Shown: positions 25,457 to 34,379 of the stretch, piece after piece
Layout of the letters: every line of letters begins with the position of its first letter
Numbering within the stretch: the stretch's first letter is position 1
Assembly (NCBI GenBank): GCA_001029295.1
Contig: LDXJ01000060.1
Location: 127 to 64,126 of the forward strand
DNA: 64,000 nt
DNA from: Peptococcaceae bacterium CEB3
Lineage (GTDB): Bacteria > Bacillota > Desulfitobacteriia > Desulfitobacteriales > Desulfitobacteriaceae
Reading direction: 5' to 3'
Translations under genes and position numbers: made by a program
The notes under the pieces: generated by a model
Database searches by the model: none
Told to the model about the DNA's origin: nothing
The model's input: only the letters and a program-made list of their open reading frames with translations

Positions 25457-26398
25457 ATGATGCAAAAAAAGACGTTTGACAAGAAAAACATAATACTTCT
25501 CAAAGTTGAAGAAGATGATCTGAATTCTTTTCTAATTAATATGGACATTGACGATAATGGAAATCCATTATATCAATTGGATGATTTGTCGAGAGCTATT
25601 ATAAATACTATCCCTGAATATGTGTTTGCAAATTACGAGGATCAAGAAATTCCACAGACTGATTCTGTTGAAAAACTTCGTGAAGCAGCTCGAGGTATTT
25701 ACAAAATCAAAGACTATGATTTAATGCGTCGCTGGTATTTAGATAACGAACAAGCAGCATATGATGAATTAAAGAATACCGGCAGCTCACGGCGTGGTGA
25801 GTTTGGAGAACTATTATTACACTTGTTATTGCGTGATTTCAACGGCACCATTCCGCTTGTTTCAAAAGTGTATTTCAAAGATGCTGCTGGTGTTCCAGCG
25901 CACGGTTTTGACGCTGTGCACATTACTCCAGACGATCAAATATTATGGTTGGGTGAAAGTAAGTTTTACACAGATAGCAAACGTGGTATTCGTGAATTGC
26001 TTGCTGATCTTTCCTCTCATTTTAAGAGAGAATACTTGGACGAACAATTTCTTATCATAAAGAAAAATTTACAGAATAATTCTATTCCGCAACGAGATGA
26101 ATGGATTGAAACCCTTAACGGATGTACCAAGTTAAGGGATCGGCTGCAAATGATAAATATCCCGATGTTATGCACATACCCTCATGATATTTATACATGC
26201 TTTTCTGATATGGATGATGCAGAGGCCATATCTTATCATGAAGCAAATGTTCGTGAACTCAAATCGTATTTTGCCACCCAGAATACGCATCCTTTGAAAA
26301 GCCAATTGAACGTAATTTTATTGCTCTTTCCCATTCGTGACAAAAAAGAACTCGTCACCAAGCTACATGAACGTCTTTGGCATATGCAGAATATGTGA
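25457..26398 (+). CDS. hamA: HamA (DUF1837) effector of a Hachiman defence system
   Basis: The product is 313 residues, the usual size. A DUF1837 PD-(D/E)XK-like nuclease site is visible: HGFDAVHITPDDQILWLGES KFY, with Asp near residue 151 and E-x-K near 166-168, preceded by RRGEFGELLLHLLLRDF, whose Glu is also typical. In Hachiman, HamA is the nuclease released by the HamB helicase when it senses aberrant DNA. HamB begins eight bases after the HamA stop. GAGGA lies about five bases before ATG. The composition is clearly AT-richer than the host genes, as expected for a transferred island. Confidence 0.92.
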   Translation: MMQKKTFDKKNIILLKVEEDDLNSFLINMDIDDNGNPLYQLDDLSRAIINTIPEYVFANYEDQEIPQTDSVEKLREAARGIYKIKDYDLMRRWYLDNEQAAYDELKNTGSSRRGEFGELLLHLLLRDFNGTIPLVSKVYFKDAAGVPAHGFDAVHITPDDQILWLGESKFYTDSKRGIRELLADLSSHFKREYLDEQFLIIKKNLQNNSIPQRDEWIETLNGCTKLRDRLQMINIPMLCTYPHDIYTCFSDMDDAEAISYHEANVRELKSYFATQNTHPLKSQLNVILLLFPIRDKKELVTKLHERLWHMQNM

Positions 26399-26406
26399 GG
26401 TGAACC

Positions 26407-28605
26407 ATGGACGATATTATCTCAATCATTGATATCAACGAAAGTGTTTCATATGAACAAAGTTTTGATATCGCTCAGCGTTGTTCAAAGTTGCTTTCAA
26501 GCGGTAACGAAGAGCAAGAAGCTCTTGCCCGAAGAGTTGCAATTCACATTCTTAATAACTGGGCAAAAATCCCCAGAGAAACTTATTCGCTATGGACCGA
26601 TATAGTTGAAGCAATAGGGTTTTATCCGTACTTAGAAAAACACAAAGCAACAATGCAGGTTCAATCATTGTCCGATGAAATACGGCAAAAGAGTTTTTTG
26701 TCTCATTTTTTGAGTGAAACATATTTGCACCGAGAGCAGAAGAAACTATCGGATTATATTATGGCGGGTAAAAATGTAATTGCAAGTGCGCCAACCAGCT
26801 TTGGAAAAAGTCTATTAATAGAAGAAATCGTCGCATCGGGGAAATATAAAAGTATTGTTATTATTCAACCAACGCTTGCGCTGTTAGATGAAACACGACT
26901 TAAATTAAAGAAATATAGTGACCGTTATAAAATTATCGTTAGAACGTCACAACCAGCCGTTAAGGATAAAGGAAACCTTTTTCTCCTTACTGCTGAACGT
27001 GTTATGGAATATAATGCGCTTCCTCCAATCGAGTTGCTTATTATTGACGAGTTTTATAAATTAAGCCTAAAACGAATTGACGGGCGAGCTAATACATTGA
27101 ATAATGCCTTTTTGAAAATAGTAGGAAACTGTAACTCGAGCTTCTATTTTTTAGGTCCAAATATCGATGGGATTACCACTGGCTTTGCTGAAAAATATAA
27201 TGCCGTTTTCTATAAATCAGATTTCTCATTAGTTGATTGCAACGTAATTGATATGACATCCAAAATAGACCACAGTAAAACAGGCAAAGCATTGGAAGAA
27301 GAAAAAATCACACATCTTTGTTCACTACTTGATTCGCTCAAAGATGAGCAAACGCTGGTTTACTGTGCTACTCCTGCACGCGCCAGACGTTTCGCAAAAT
27401 CCTATCTTGATTATTTAGTTTCCAAGGGTGAGTCGTCTACCATAAACCTGCCATTAGTAGAATGGATCGATAGCAATATTTCCACAGAGTGGAGTTTATC
27501 TGAAGAATTACGTCACGGCATTTCAATCCATGACGGTTCTTTGCAAAAGCATATCGGGACTTCGATTATAAAATACTTTAATGATGGTTTACTGCATTGC
27601 ATTTTCTGCACATCTACTATCATTGAGGGTGTTAATACGAGTGCAAAAAATGTCATCCTCTTTGACGGGAAAAAAGGTGGAAAAGACATTGATTTCTTTG
27701 ATTACAGCAACATAAAGGGACGATCAGGTCGGTTAATGGAACACTACGTTGGAAATATTTATAATTTCGTGGCACCACCTCCAAAAGAAGCTGTGTTGAT
27801 TGACATTCCTTTTTTTGAACAAAATCCGGTTTCGGATGAAATACTTGTTAATATCCCAGAGAGCGATATACATGACGATATGCTATCCAGATACCAAGAG
27901 TTGCATCAAACCCAATCTGAATTATTGGACATCATCGAGCGTAATGGTGTTTCAATAGACGGGCAGTTAAATATATATTATCAACTGGAACAGGACGTAA
28001 ATACTTCCAAGTATAATGATATTGCATGGGCTCAAATGCCTAATTGGAATGAGATGCAATATATATTGGGGTTAGCGGAGAATGAATTATTTCACATTGA
28101 CCATCACGGTATTAGCTCTGTCAGACAGTTGGCACTGTATTTGAATCAGTACAGGACAAGTAAAAACATTATGTACATTGTCAAAGACATCTACGGACAT
28201 AAAATGAGCAGTGTTCAGTCAAGTACCGGAGAGAAAAACTCATTAAAATACTACGACGAAGCAATTGAACAGGCTTTTCATATTTATCGTCATTGGTTTC
28301 AATTTACAGTTCCAAAGGTATTTCGAGTGATTGATAGCTTGCAAAGATATGTATGTGAAAAGCATGGCCGTAGAGCCGGTTCATACAGCTATTTTGTTCA
28401 ACAATTGGAAAATGATTTTCTTCGCGAAAATCTTTCGATTCTTATTGAGTTTGGTATCCCTGCAAGTGCAGTTCGGCAGTTAGAGGTGGAAATCCCAAAG
28501 GGAATGACGGAAGATGAGATAATCCAGTTTATCAAGAAACACAAGAACCGTTTAACGGCATCGTGGTTGCAGTACGAAAAAGACAAGCTCGATCAATGCT
28601 TATGA
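26407..28605 (+). CDS. hamB: HamB helicase of a Hachiman defence system
   Basis: The product is 732 residues, a superfamily 2 helicase. Motif I ASAPTSFGKSLLIEE lies near residue 128, motif II LLIIDEFYKL near 210 (DEFY rather than DEAD/DEAH, as in HamB), motif III region FYFLGPNI near 245, and motif VI SNIKGRSGRLMEHYVG near 434. The long C-terminal region is the HamB-specific part. The known role is surveillance of phage DNA and control of HamA. The gene is complete. Its stop lies just before a hairpin repeat and intron copy 3, so mobile elements flank the island on the right. Confidence 0.92.
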   Translation: MDDIISIIDINESVSYEQSFDIAQRCSKLLSSGNEEQEALARRVAIHILNNWAKIPRETYSLWTDIVEAIGFYPYLEKHKATMQVQSLSDEIRQKSFLSHFLSETYLHREQKKLSDYIMAGKNVIASAPTSFGKSLLIEEIVASGKYKSIVIIQPTLALLDETRLKLKKYSDRYKIIVRTSQPAVKDKGNLFLLTAERVMEYNALPPIELLIIDEFYKLSLKRIDGRANTLNNAFLKIVGNCNSSFYFLGPNIDGITTGFAEKYNAVFYKSDFSLVDCNVIDMTSKIDHSKTGKALEEEKITHLCSLLDSLKDEQTLVYCATPARARRFAKSYLDYLVSKGESSTINLPLVEWIDSNISTEWSLSEELRHGISIHDGSLQKHIGTSIIKYFNDGLLHCIFCTSTIIEGVNTSAKNVILFDGKKGGKDIDFFDYSNIKGRSGRLMEHYVGNIYNFVAPPPKEAVLIDIPFFEQNPVSDEILVNIPESDIHDDMLSRYQELHQTQSELLDIIERNGVSIDGQLNIYYQLEQDVNTSKYNDIAWAQMPNWNEMQYILGLAENELFHIDHHGISSVRQLALYLNQYRTSKNIMYIVKDIYGHKMSSVQSSTGEKNSLKYYDEAIEQAFHIYRHWFQFTVPKVFRVIDSLQRYVCEKHGRRAGSYSYFVQQLENDFLRENLSILIEFGIPASAVRQLEVEIPKGMTEDEIIQFIKKHKNRLTASWLQYEKDKLDQCL

Positions 28606-28615
28606 TTTTTGTTAA

Positions 28616-28665
28616 TGCTCGACCACAATTCCTCCGTCCCGTCGGAATTGTGCCGGGGTCTGACC
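28616..28665 (+). repeat. Hairpin repeat occupied by an intron, after hamB
   Basis: CACAATTCC (28624-28632) / GGAATTGTG (28644-28652), then CCGGGGTCTGACC, with intron copy 3 starting at the next base. Confidence 0.85.
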
Positions 28666-29640
28666 GTGCGCCAAGAAAAGGGTGTGTCATAGAGTGGGTG
28701 GGAATCCCACCAGAAAAGGTTAGCCAGCCATTCTGTAGCGAGTCTTGAGAGGCACAGGGTGACCTGTGTATCTAAGCGTAGACAGCAAACTAGCAGGCCG
28801 GAAGCGTAAGTTGAAGCGATAGAGCCCCGAAATCCCGAAACGGTGAAGGCCGATGCTGTGGACAGAGCAGAAGGCTACACCTTCCTGGTCGCAAATGGGA
28901 AGAACAGGAAGGCTTCCCCGGGGTCGTAAGCCTAGCATGCTAGATATGGCTATGACACATCAACTTGGGAGACCTTACCGTCCTTCAGAAATGGAGTATG
29001 GCGGACAAGCAATAAGAAAGCAAGGAAGCCAAATGACAAAGGTAAGGAGTCGGATCATCGCATAGTACTGATGAGACGGGGTAATGCCCGTAGAGGGAAG
29101 GCGGTGACGTGTTATCGTCCCTGTCCGGGACACGCGAACTACACTTACGGAGGTAGGTAAAAGGACAAGGGAGAAGGCGGACCTGGAGGGGGAAAACCAG
29201 AAACCTTCGACTTTCTAGTAGGGTTTACACACTACTGTAGCAAAGACCGCCTGGGAAGGTTCCGCGTCAAAAGGAAAACCAGTCGCAAGAAATACCGGGC
29301 GAGCCTGCTTAGGCTCAAACGATGGATAAGGGAAAACCGGCACTTGCCAAAAGCCATCTTAATGGAAACTCTGAGCCGCAAACTCCAAGGGTACTACCGG
29401 TACTATGGGATAACGGATAACCAAGATAGTGTGAAAGACTTCCTCGACGAAGCCAAGCGGTATCTCTTCAAATACCTGAACAGGAGAAGCCAGAGACGCA
29501 GCTACACATGGGATAAATTCCTGCTTTTCCTGAAAAGGTATCCGCTGCCCAAACCGAAACTGTACATGAACATCTTCGAATTAAGAAGGCACATCAGCTA
29601 CCTACTGTAAATGGTAACATGAAGAGCCGGATGTTCCCGA
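28666..29640 (+). mobile_element. Group II intron copy 3, with internal deletion
   Basis: Begins GTGCGCC and matches copy 1 to CGGAGGTAGGTA (29158). It then jumps to the 3' third of the maturase gene, skipping the maturase start and catalytic core. At the 3' end GAGCCGGATG looks like the start of domain V, but it breaks off into TTCCCGACGCC, unrelated sequence. The intron therefore lacks its reverse transcriptase core and most of domains V-VI. Confidence 0.8.
29161..29610 (+). pseudogene. Group II intron maturase, C-terminal fragment
   Basis: In the frame from 29161 the residues KPETFDFLVGFTHYCSKDRL, then RFRVKRKTSRKKYR and KLQGYYRYYGITDN and RYPLPKPKLYMNIFELRRH are the maturase X domain and thumb region. 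The polymerase YADD box lies in the deleted part. An extra GTA codon within DFL-V-GFTHY is an insertion not seen at copy 4. The internal TTG/ATG at 29344-29362 are not real starts. Confidence 0.85.
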
Positions 29641-30043
29641 CGCCAAAGACCCCACCGCATCCGGGAAAACTATGAAAAGCGGATACGGCATCAATCAGAC
29701 CGTTACCGCAAATGTCAGCACTAATCAATCCTCGGCGGTGACAGACGCGCAGACGGCCGTGACATATTTCCCCGAATTCCGGTATGAAACCTACTGGCGG
29801 CTGCTGGAGCAAACACAGGCCGGATACAGCTCAAAATTTGAGTTTAAGCCTAACAAATACTCGACCTACAAGCGCCGGACACATTTCACGCCCATATGGT
29901 TCCCGGACGGAAGCTATACGCCTTATACCTGGCTCATCGACTGCTGGACTCCGGCGGGTATGCTTTCCGTTAACCTTACTGACTCAGTGACTCTCCGGAG
30001 AAGCCTTTGGGATGACTGGCACATCGCACCGGTCAACCCATAA
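29640..30043 (+). pseudogene. C-terminal fragment of an integrative-element protein
   Basis: The frame is continuous from the intron end region through PDAKDPTASGKTMKSGYGIN to a TAA at 30043. The block AVTYFPEFRYETYWRLLE, FKPNKYSTYKRRTHFTPIWF and SLWDDWHIAPVNP is the end of a large secreted protein that I recognise from integrative and phage-like elements of Clostridia, function unknown. Its N-terminal part is missing. With the recombinase fragment at 32545, it marks the debris of such an element. Confidence 0.55.
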
Positions 30044-30061
30044 CAACAGAATAAAGAAACA

Positions 30062-30096
30062 GGGCCGCAGAGCAAAAACGTTTTGCGGTCTTTTTC
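30062..30096 (+). terminator. Rho-independent terminator after the element protein
   Basis: GGCCGCAGAGCAAAAACGTT TTGCGGTCTTTTT folds as a GC/AT stem followed by five T. Confidence 0.7.
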
Positions 30097-30135
30097 TTAT
30101 ATATCTGGACGATTTTGGGTATGTAGTAGTAAAAA

Positions 30136-30172
30136 AAGGCAGGGCAAGGATTTTTGAAATCCGTTGCCCTGC
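30136..30172. repeat. Long hairpin
   Basis: GCAGGGCAAGGATTT faces AAATCCGTTGCCCTGC, a stem of about 15 pairs with one mismatch and a two-base loop. It may terminate the minus-strand cluster ending at 30246 or be a small mobile hairpin. Confidence 0.5.
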
Positions 30173-30245
30173 ATCGCTCTCGGCGAAAAGGGCGCAGTAA
30201 ATAATGCTTATTTAAGCAATACGCAACACATCCGGGTTTACTTTT

Positions 30246-30752
30246 TTAAAGCTCATATATAGAACCTAACAGGTCATTCAAGCTAATTATTTTTGCACCT
30301 TTGCTTTCGTAATAATGCAGCATTTCGTCAATTTTCTTTTTATCATAACTGGTAATGCAATCTGATAATACATTAACTCTATAATTTGCTTTACGCAAGT
30401 TGTAACAGGTTGATTTAACACAAGCGACAGCATCTGCCCCTGCTATGTAGAAATCACATATTTCGTTTTTATCAATAAAGTCTGCGAACTCCTCACTGCT
30501 TAATGCATTTCCTCTATATTTTGTAAAAACTTTTTTTGACGCTATTTTCAAATCCGAAGCTAATTCAGACCCAAATGTATTGGGTTTAAAAGTCCTCGTG
30601 CCGTCTGATAAATTTTCATGCCTTATGTAAACAACATGAATGTCTTTTTTTGCTGCCCAGTCTATGGATTTGTTTATATTATCAATTATTTCCTTGTAAT
30701 TCTTTGTTATATCATTTTGAATATCTATTATTACTAAAGCTTTTTTCAGCAT
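30246..30752 (-). CDS. Isochorismatase-like cysteine hydrolase
   Basis: The product is 168 residues. MLKKALVIIDIQNDIT provides the catalytic Asp, the Lys lies in VFTKYRGNAL, and the Cys lies in the IAGADAVACVKSTCYNLRKA segment, the usual D-K-C triad of the family. Substrate is not predictable; nicotinamidase-like or isochorismatase-like hydrolysis is typical. AGGAGG precedes ATG on the minus strand at good spacing, so I start at 30752 rather than further upstream. It is the last gene of a minus-strand cluster with a DUF3795 protein and a WYL regulator. Confidence 0.85.
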   Translation of the reverse strand: MLKKALVIIDIQNDITKNYKEIIDNINKSIDWAAKKDIHVVYIRHENLSDGTRTFKPNTFGSELASDLKIASKKVFTKYRGNALSSEEFADFIDKNEICDFYIAGADAVACVKSTCYNLRKANYRVNVLSDCITSYDKKKIDEMLHYYESKGAKIISLNDLLGSIYEL

Positions 30753-30903
30753 AGGGTTTCCTCCTGATAGATTGATAGGAAAAGTTTTTTTCGTAAAATA
30801 TAATCTTTCGATGACGAGTGTAAAACCGCCTGTCAATTGCAATGCGGCTCGCCCAAAGGGTATTCATAATCGGCGAAGCGTTCCAATAGAACCAGTTTCT
30901 TCA

Positions 30904-31173
30904 TTATGCGTTCACACCCCACTCCCTGCATTGCTCGATGCGCTTTCCATCATCGCCCTGTTCTTTGTCATAGGCGAATTGGTTGAGCAAATCGCAGGGA
31001 AAGTCACTGCATTTACCGCAATGCTCCAGGCCTTTACCTTCGCAGCAACTTTTTACAGGGCAGGAATCGCCCCAAAACGGTTTGTCAATATGTACACAGC
31101 TCCTGCAATTCATCTTGTCCCTGTATTCGCACTCCCTACACAAAATGCCACACCTTGATTCAACCATTGCCAT
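30904..31173 (-). CDS. DUF3795 cysteine-rich small protein
   Basis: The product is 89 residues with nine or more cysteines in a DUF3795 pattern: CGILCRECEYRDKMNC RSC, then SCPVKSCCEGKGLEHCGKCS DFPC. Metal binding is likely, function unknown. GGAGGGC lies just before ATG on the minus strand. A copy of a candidate WYL-regulator operator lies 45-70 bases upstream. Confidence 0.85.
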   Translation of the reverse strand: MAMVESRCGILCRECEYRDKMNCRSCVHIDKPFWGDSCPVKSCCEGKGLEHCGKCSDFPCDLLNQFAYDKEQGDDGKRIEQCREWGVNA

Positions 31174-31214
31174 GCCCTCCGATTTTCCTTTTTTATTTTT
31201 TTTATTTTAGCACA

Positions 31215-31243
31215 GCAAACACGACAACAGGGCGTCTTGTTTA
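31215..31243 (-). promoter_or_regulatory. Second candidate operator (imperfect)
   Basis: AAACACGACA (31217-31226) and GTCTTGTTT (31234-31242) resemble the perfect palindrome upstream of the regulator. It lies between the regulator stop and the DUF3795 start. Confidence 0.5.
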
Positions 31244-32149
31244 TTTGTACCTCGATAAAATATTTTCAGCGGCGGTTTTCAGATTTTCCACGATATATTC
31301 CGGCTCTAACACTTTCACCTTGCCGCCAAAGCCGAGCAGCCAGACGAGAATATAATTGCGTTTCGTAAACTTGATTTCAAAACGCAATCCCTCGGTTGTT
31401 TCTTCGAAGCAATGGAGTCCGTAGGTTTCAATAAGCTGATACTTTTCTGATGTGTCAAACAGCGCGACCAGTTTATTTTCTTTATCTTCCTCAAACCACG
31501 CTTTAAAGTCACGCTTCTCCGTCGGGATGTCGCGTGGGACAAACCTCTCGTCACATAAACGCAGATTCCACAGGCGTTGGAGTTTGAACAGCCGAAAATC
31601 TGACCGTTCCAAACAAAACCCGAAAACATACCACGCCGCCCATTGAAAAATAGCGAAGTATGGTTCGATATGGCGATGGGATTCGCCTTTTTCGTAGAAA
31701 TAGTCAAACTCAATGATCTGACCGTAAAGCACAGCGCGTTTTATCAGTTCAATTTTATCGGTAAGTTGCCCCCTGTCATGCGAAGCGAGGTCGATAATGA
31801 CAGGCTCGCGCATTGAAACAACCGCGTCAGTATTGGCGCGGAGTTTGTCTAAGACGCGCTCGATATTCGACTGCTCCGACACGCTGCCAATCCCTTTCAA
31901 CGCGGCGATAATACCGGACAATTCATCTGCCGTTAAGACGCTCTTGTCCAGTTTGAACCCTTCGGCGATCGAAATACCGCCGCCGCTTCCTTGATGGGCG
32001 ACTACGGGGATTCCCGCCCTGCACATTGCGTCAACGTCGCGCCCGATTGTACGGCGGCTGACCTCGAACTTTTCAGCCAACTCAGGCGCGGTCACGCGGT
32101 CTTTTTGAAGAAGTATGGTAAGTATACCAAGTAGTCGGTCTAGTTTCAT
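31241..32149 (-). CDS. YafY-like HTH/WYL-domain transcriptional regulator
   Basis: The product is 302 residues, the typical length. It has an N-terminal HTH_11 (MKLDRLLGILTILLQKDRVT, APELAEKFEVSRRTIGRDVD), a central segment, and a C-terminal WYL domain with GQIIEFDYFYEKGESHRHIE PYFAIFQWAAWYVFGFCLE, followed by a WCX extension. WYL proteins are ligand- or nucleic-acid-sensing regulators, common in defence and metabolism. A perfect ten-base inverted repeat 30 bases upstream of its start, echoed before the DUF3795 gene, suggests that it regulates itself and the two downstream genes. Confidence 0.88.
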   Translation of the reverse strand: MKLDRLLGILTILLQKDRVTAPELAEKFEVSRRTIGRDVDAMCRAGIPVVAHQGSGGGISIAEGFKLDKSVLTADELSGIIAALKGIGSVSEQSNIERVLDKLRANTDAVVSMREPVIIDLASHDRGQLTDKIELIKRAVLYGQIIEFDYFYEKGESHRHIEPYFAIFQWAAWYVFGFCLERSDFRLFKLQRLWNLRLCDERFVPRDIPTEKRDFKAWFEEDKENKLVALFDTSEKYQLIETYGLHCFEETTEGLRFEIKFTKRNYILVWLLGFGGKVKVLEPEYIVENLKTAAENILSRYK

Positions 32150-32178
32150 CTTTCATCACCAATATCAGTATAACACAA

Positions 32179-32204
32179 AAACACGACAACAACGTGTCGT
32201 GTTT
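32179..32204 (-). promoter_or_regulatory. Perfect palindrome, candidate WYL-regulator operator
   Basis: AAACACGACA-ACAACG-TGTCGTGTTT, ten-base arms and a six-base spacer, starting 30 bases before the regulator's ATG. Confidence 0.6.
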
Positions 32205-32542
32205 GAAATCATTCCAAGGAAAGTATAAATACTCCACCTGCACCTTATCCACAAAATGCTCATGATAATAGGGGCACTTTTTCATTTTACCACACACCCC
32301 AAACCACATACAACAGAAAGGAGGTGTTCGCCATGAATAGAAACAAATTCCACCGCCCTTATGCAAGCATTGACTGGCAGATTCTAGGGACGTAGGAGAA
32401 GAGGACAAAATCCCCAAGCGTATAGTTAATTAATTGGAACGCAGATTTCGCAAAGGTGTTGACCTATTAGTGGAGCCGCATAGCGTTCCAAAATCGGCCG
32501 TGTAGGATCAGGCAGATAGTTGTCTGCAGAAAGCAAACAGCA

Positions 32543-32750
32543 GAATGTCCAGCGCAGCCCCAAATTATCGTAATTCCCGCCACCCCGTCCACACAACTCA
32601 GAACCGTACAGCGCCAGCTGCGAGTGGCGGCCTACTGCCGGGTGTCCACCGACCAGGAGGAACAGCTTACCAGCTACGAAGCCCAAATAGCCTACTACAC
32701 TGACAAGATTATGACCAACCCCGAGTGGACCATGGCGGGTATTTTTGCTG
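32543..32750 (+). pseudogene. Large serine recombinase, N-terminal fragment
   Basis: The frame reads [50 protein letters not shown] and [11 protein letters not shown], the start of a resolvase/integrase catalytic domain of integrative elements; the Ser of RVST is the nucleophile. At 32749 it passes into a hairpin repeat, where the family would continue DEGITG. No start codon is identified, so both ends are lost. Confidence 0.85.
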
Positions 32751-32806
32751 CTCGACCACAATTCCTCCGTCCCGTCGGAATTGTGCCGGGGTCAGACCGT
32801 GCGCCA
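32749..32806 (+). repeat. Hairpin repeat with an 8-base intron relic
   Basis: A full hairpin (TGCTCGACCACAATTCC to GGAATTGTGCCGGGGTC) ends AGACC and is followed by GTGCGCCA (32799-32806), the first eight bases of the group II intron. The next hairpin then begins. Confidence 0.8.
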
Positions 32807-32807
32807 A

Positions 32808-32880
32808 TGCTCGACCACAATTCCTCTGTCCCGTCGGAATTGTGCCGGGGTCTGACCTCAACACAACGGGGGGCTATTCT
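32808..32880 (+). repeat. Tandem second hairpin repeat, unoccupied
   Basis: CACAATTCC / GGAATTGTG with CCGGGGTCTGACCTCAACAC AACGGGG continuing into the usual tail, 59 bases after the first copy. Confidence 0.8.
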
Positions 32881-32899
32881 GATTGCGCCAGGATAAGTC

Positions 32900-33856
32900 T
32901 GGTAAAGGGGAATGCCAACGGGCTGAAACCTTTAGTAGGAACCTTGCAGGGGGAAGTGACCTGCCCGGTAAAGTCTGGTCAACAGCCGGAAGCGAGTCTT
33001 GCATGTTAGGAAGCAATTTCTAGCGTGAAGCGTAGACAGTGAGTGCAAAAGCCGTGTGATTGAGCCTCGAAAAGTTTATCGCTGGAGCCTCCGTTTTTCA
33101 GAAGGCGGGGGCAGGATAATGGTACTGTAGTGACCTGGTAGCGTTATCCGGTCGGGGTCGGAGAGCAGGGCAAATGCATGAAAGGTGATGGACCTATGGT
33201 TCGAGACAGCGGTCAAACCACGTATGCAGGGAAAGGTATTCATGGTTCGTTTTGCCGACGACCTAGTGATAGGGTTCGCGAATAAGCTGGACGCCATGCG
33301 GGTGCTTGAGGTACTGCCTAAGAGATTTGCTAAATTCGGGTTAACAGTACACCCGGAGAAAACGCGCCTAGTTTCTTTCAATCGACCGAAGAAGTTTGAC
33401 CTGAAACCAAGCGAGGGCACAGGGACATTCGACTTCCTGGGATTTACTCACTATTGGGGCCGAAGTCAAAAAGGGACATGGGTAGTCAAGCGGAAAACTT
33501 CGGGCAAACGTCTGAGTAGCAAAATACAAGGAATAGCGGAATGGTGTCGGAATAACCGTCACCTACCCATACGGGAACAGCATAAAACCTTGTGTGTAAA
33601 ACTGCAAGGGCACTATCAGTATTATGGCATAAGTGGAAACTACAAAAGTCTTAGCGCTTTCCTTTATGCGGTAACGCGATTGTGGCTGAAATGGCTAAAT
33701 CGACGGACACGGAAAGGCAAGAGGAGTTGGGACTCGTTTAACGATTTTCTTATTCGTTTACCACTTCCAAAACCAAAGATAATGCATTCCTACATTTAGC
33801 AAAACCATAGTAAGAGGAACCGGATGCGGGAAATCTGCACGTCCGGGTCTGTGGGG
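32900..33856 (+). mobile_element. Second type of group II intron, 5'-rearranged, domain V present
   Basis: A non-coding region (about 32900-33180, with CGGTAAAGTCTGGTCAACAGC and GCGTGAAGCGTAGACAGTGA) precedes a maturase fragment. The region after its stop contains GAGGAACCGGATGCGGGAAA TCTGCACGTCCGGGTCT (33813-33850), a good domain V: a GRAAA-type loop between two arms. The maturase N-terminal half is missing, so the intron is defective for mobility, though its ribozyme end looks sound. It differs in sequence from the GTGCGCC copies. Confidence 0.75.
33185..33799 (+). pseudogene. Group II intron maturase, C-terminal two fifths
   Basis: Begins within the polymerase palm: MDLWFETAVKPRMQGKVFMV then RFADDLVIGF, the YADD-type catalytic box with Phe first. 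Later GTFDFLGFTHYWGRSQKGT, KLQGHYQYYGISGNYKSL and [13 protein letters not shown] are the X domain and C-terminus. A full protein would be about 420-450 residues. The N-terminal part, including the first catalytic Asp, is lost; the gene joins non-coding RNA sequence at about 33185. Confidence 0.85.
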
Positions 33857-33952
33857 GCTATGGGCGTGTAAGCGCCCATTTCTACCCGGCCAAGTCGGGA
33901 CAGAGTTCCAGGCGAACGGGCCTCGGAGGGGGAAACTTCTCCGAGGCCTTTG
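33855..33952 (+). repeat. Intron-end plus terminator repeat, copy 1
   Basis: GGCTATGGGCGTGTAAGCGC CCATTTCTACCC ... GGCCTCGGAG-GGGGAAACTT-CTCCGAGGCCTTT. The last part (33919-33952) is a strong terminator. The whole block recurs at 35122-35219. Confidence 0.75.
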
Positions 33953-34043
33953 CGCGTCTTGAAGATCGACAGTGCTCGCGACTGGCAAGAGATGAGATTT
34001 TGATCGCTATAGAAAACACAACGGGACCAATTCAGACAACTCA

Positions 34044-34379
34044 ATGACCCAAAAGGGAGTCGGTTCGCCTTCGAGCGGGTCGGCTCCCGATCTGTTTTAT
34101 CGGCGGACGCTCGCAGCAGAACTTCGGCGGGCCAGCAGCAAAAGTTACTCAGCCTATCTCGCTTATAAAGACAGCCGGGCTCTCAACCTGACAAGGACCA
34201 AAGAAGGCATCGCCCTGCTAGAAAACCGGCTCGCCTTGATCTTTGGCTGCCTTTCCAATCCCCACACGGCACAGGGCAAAGCCGGTCTCGACCAGGAATA
34301 CACGGCGACTATCGGGGAACTGAGCGCTCTGCGAGAACAGGCCGCCCAAGCGGCACGGTCAGTCGGGAAACCAGCCTGA
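34044..34379 (+). CDS. Uncharacterised helical protein, 111 residues
   Basis: The ORF runs from ATG 34044 to TGA 34379. The C-terminal two thirds are helical and Ala/Leu-rich (AAELRRASSKSYSAYLAYKD, SRALNLTRTKEGIALLENRL, YTATIGELSALREQAAQAAR). The N-terminal 15 residues are encoded by GC-rich palindromic sequence and may not be part of the gene; no ribosome site is seen. A hairpin-element tail (ACACAACGGGACCAATTCAG) lies just before it. It could be a 5'-damaged remnant. Confidence 0.4.
   Translation: MTQKGVGSPSSGSAPDLFYRRTLAAELRRASSKSYSAYLAYKDSRALNLTRTKEGIALLENRLALIFGCLSNPHTAQGKAGLDQEYTATIGELSALREQAAQAARSVGKPA

Noticed and set aside
29672-30043. Treating the element protein fragment as a complete 123-residue gene
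   Set aside because: Homology-like residues extend upstream of the ATG into the intron junction, so the ATG is internal.
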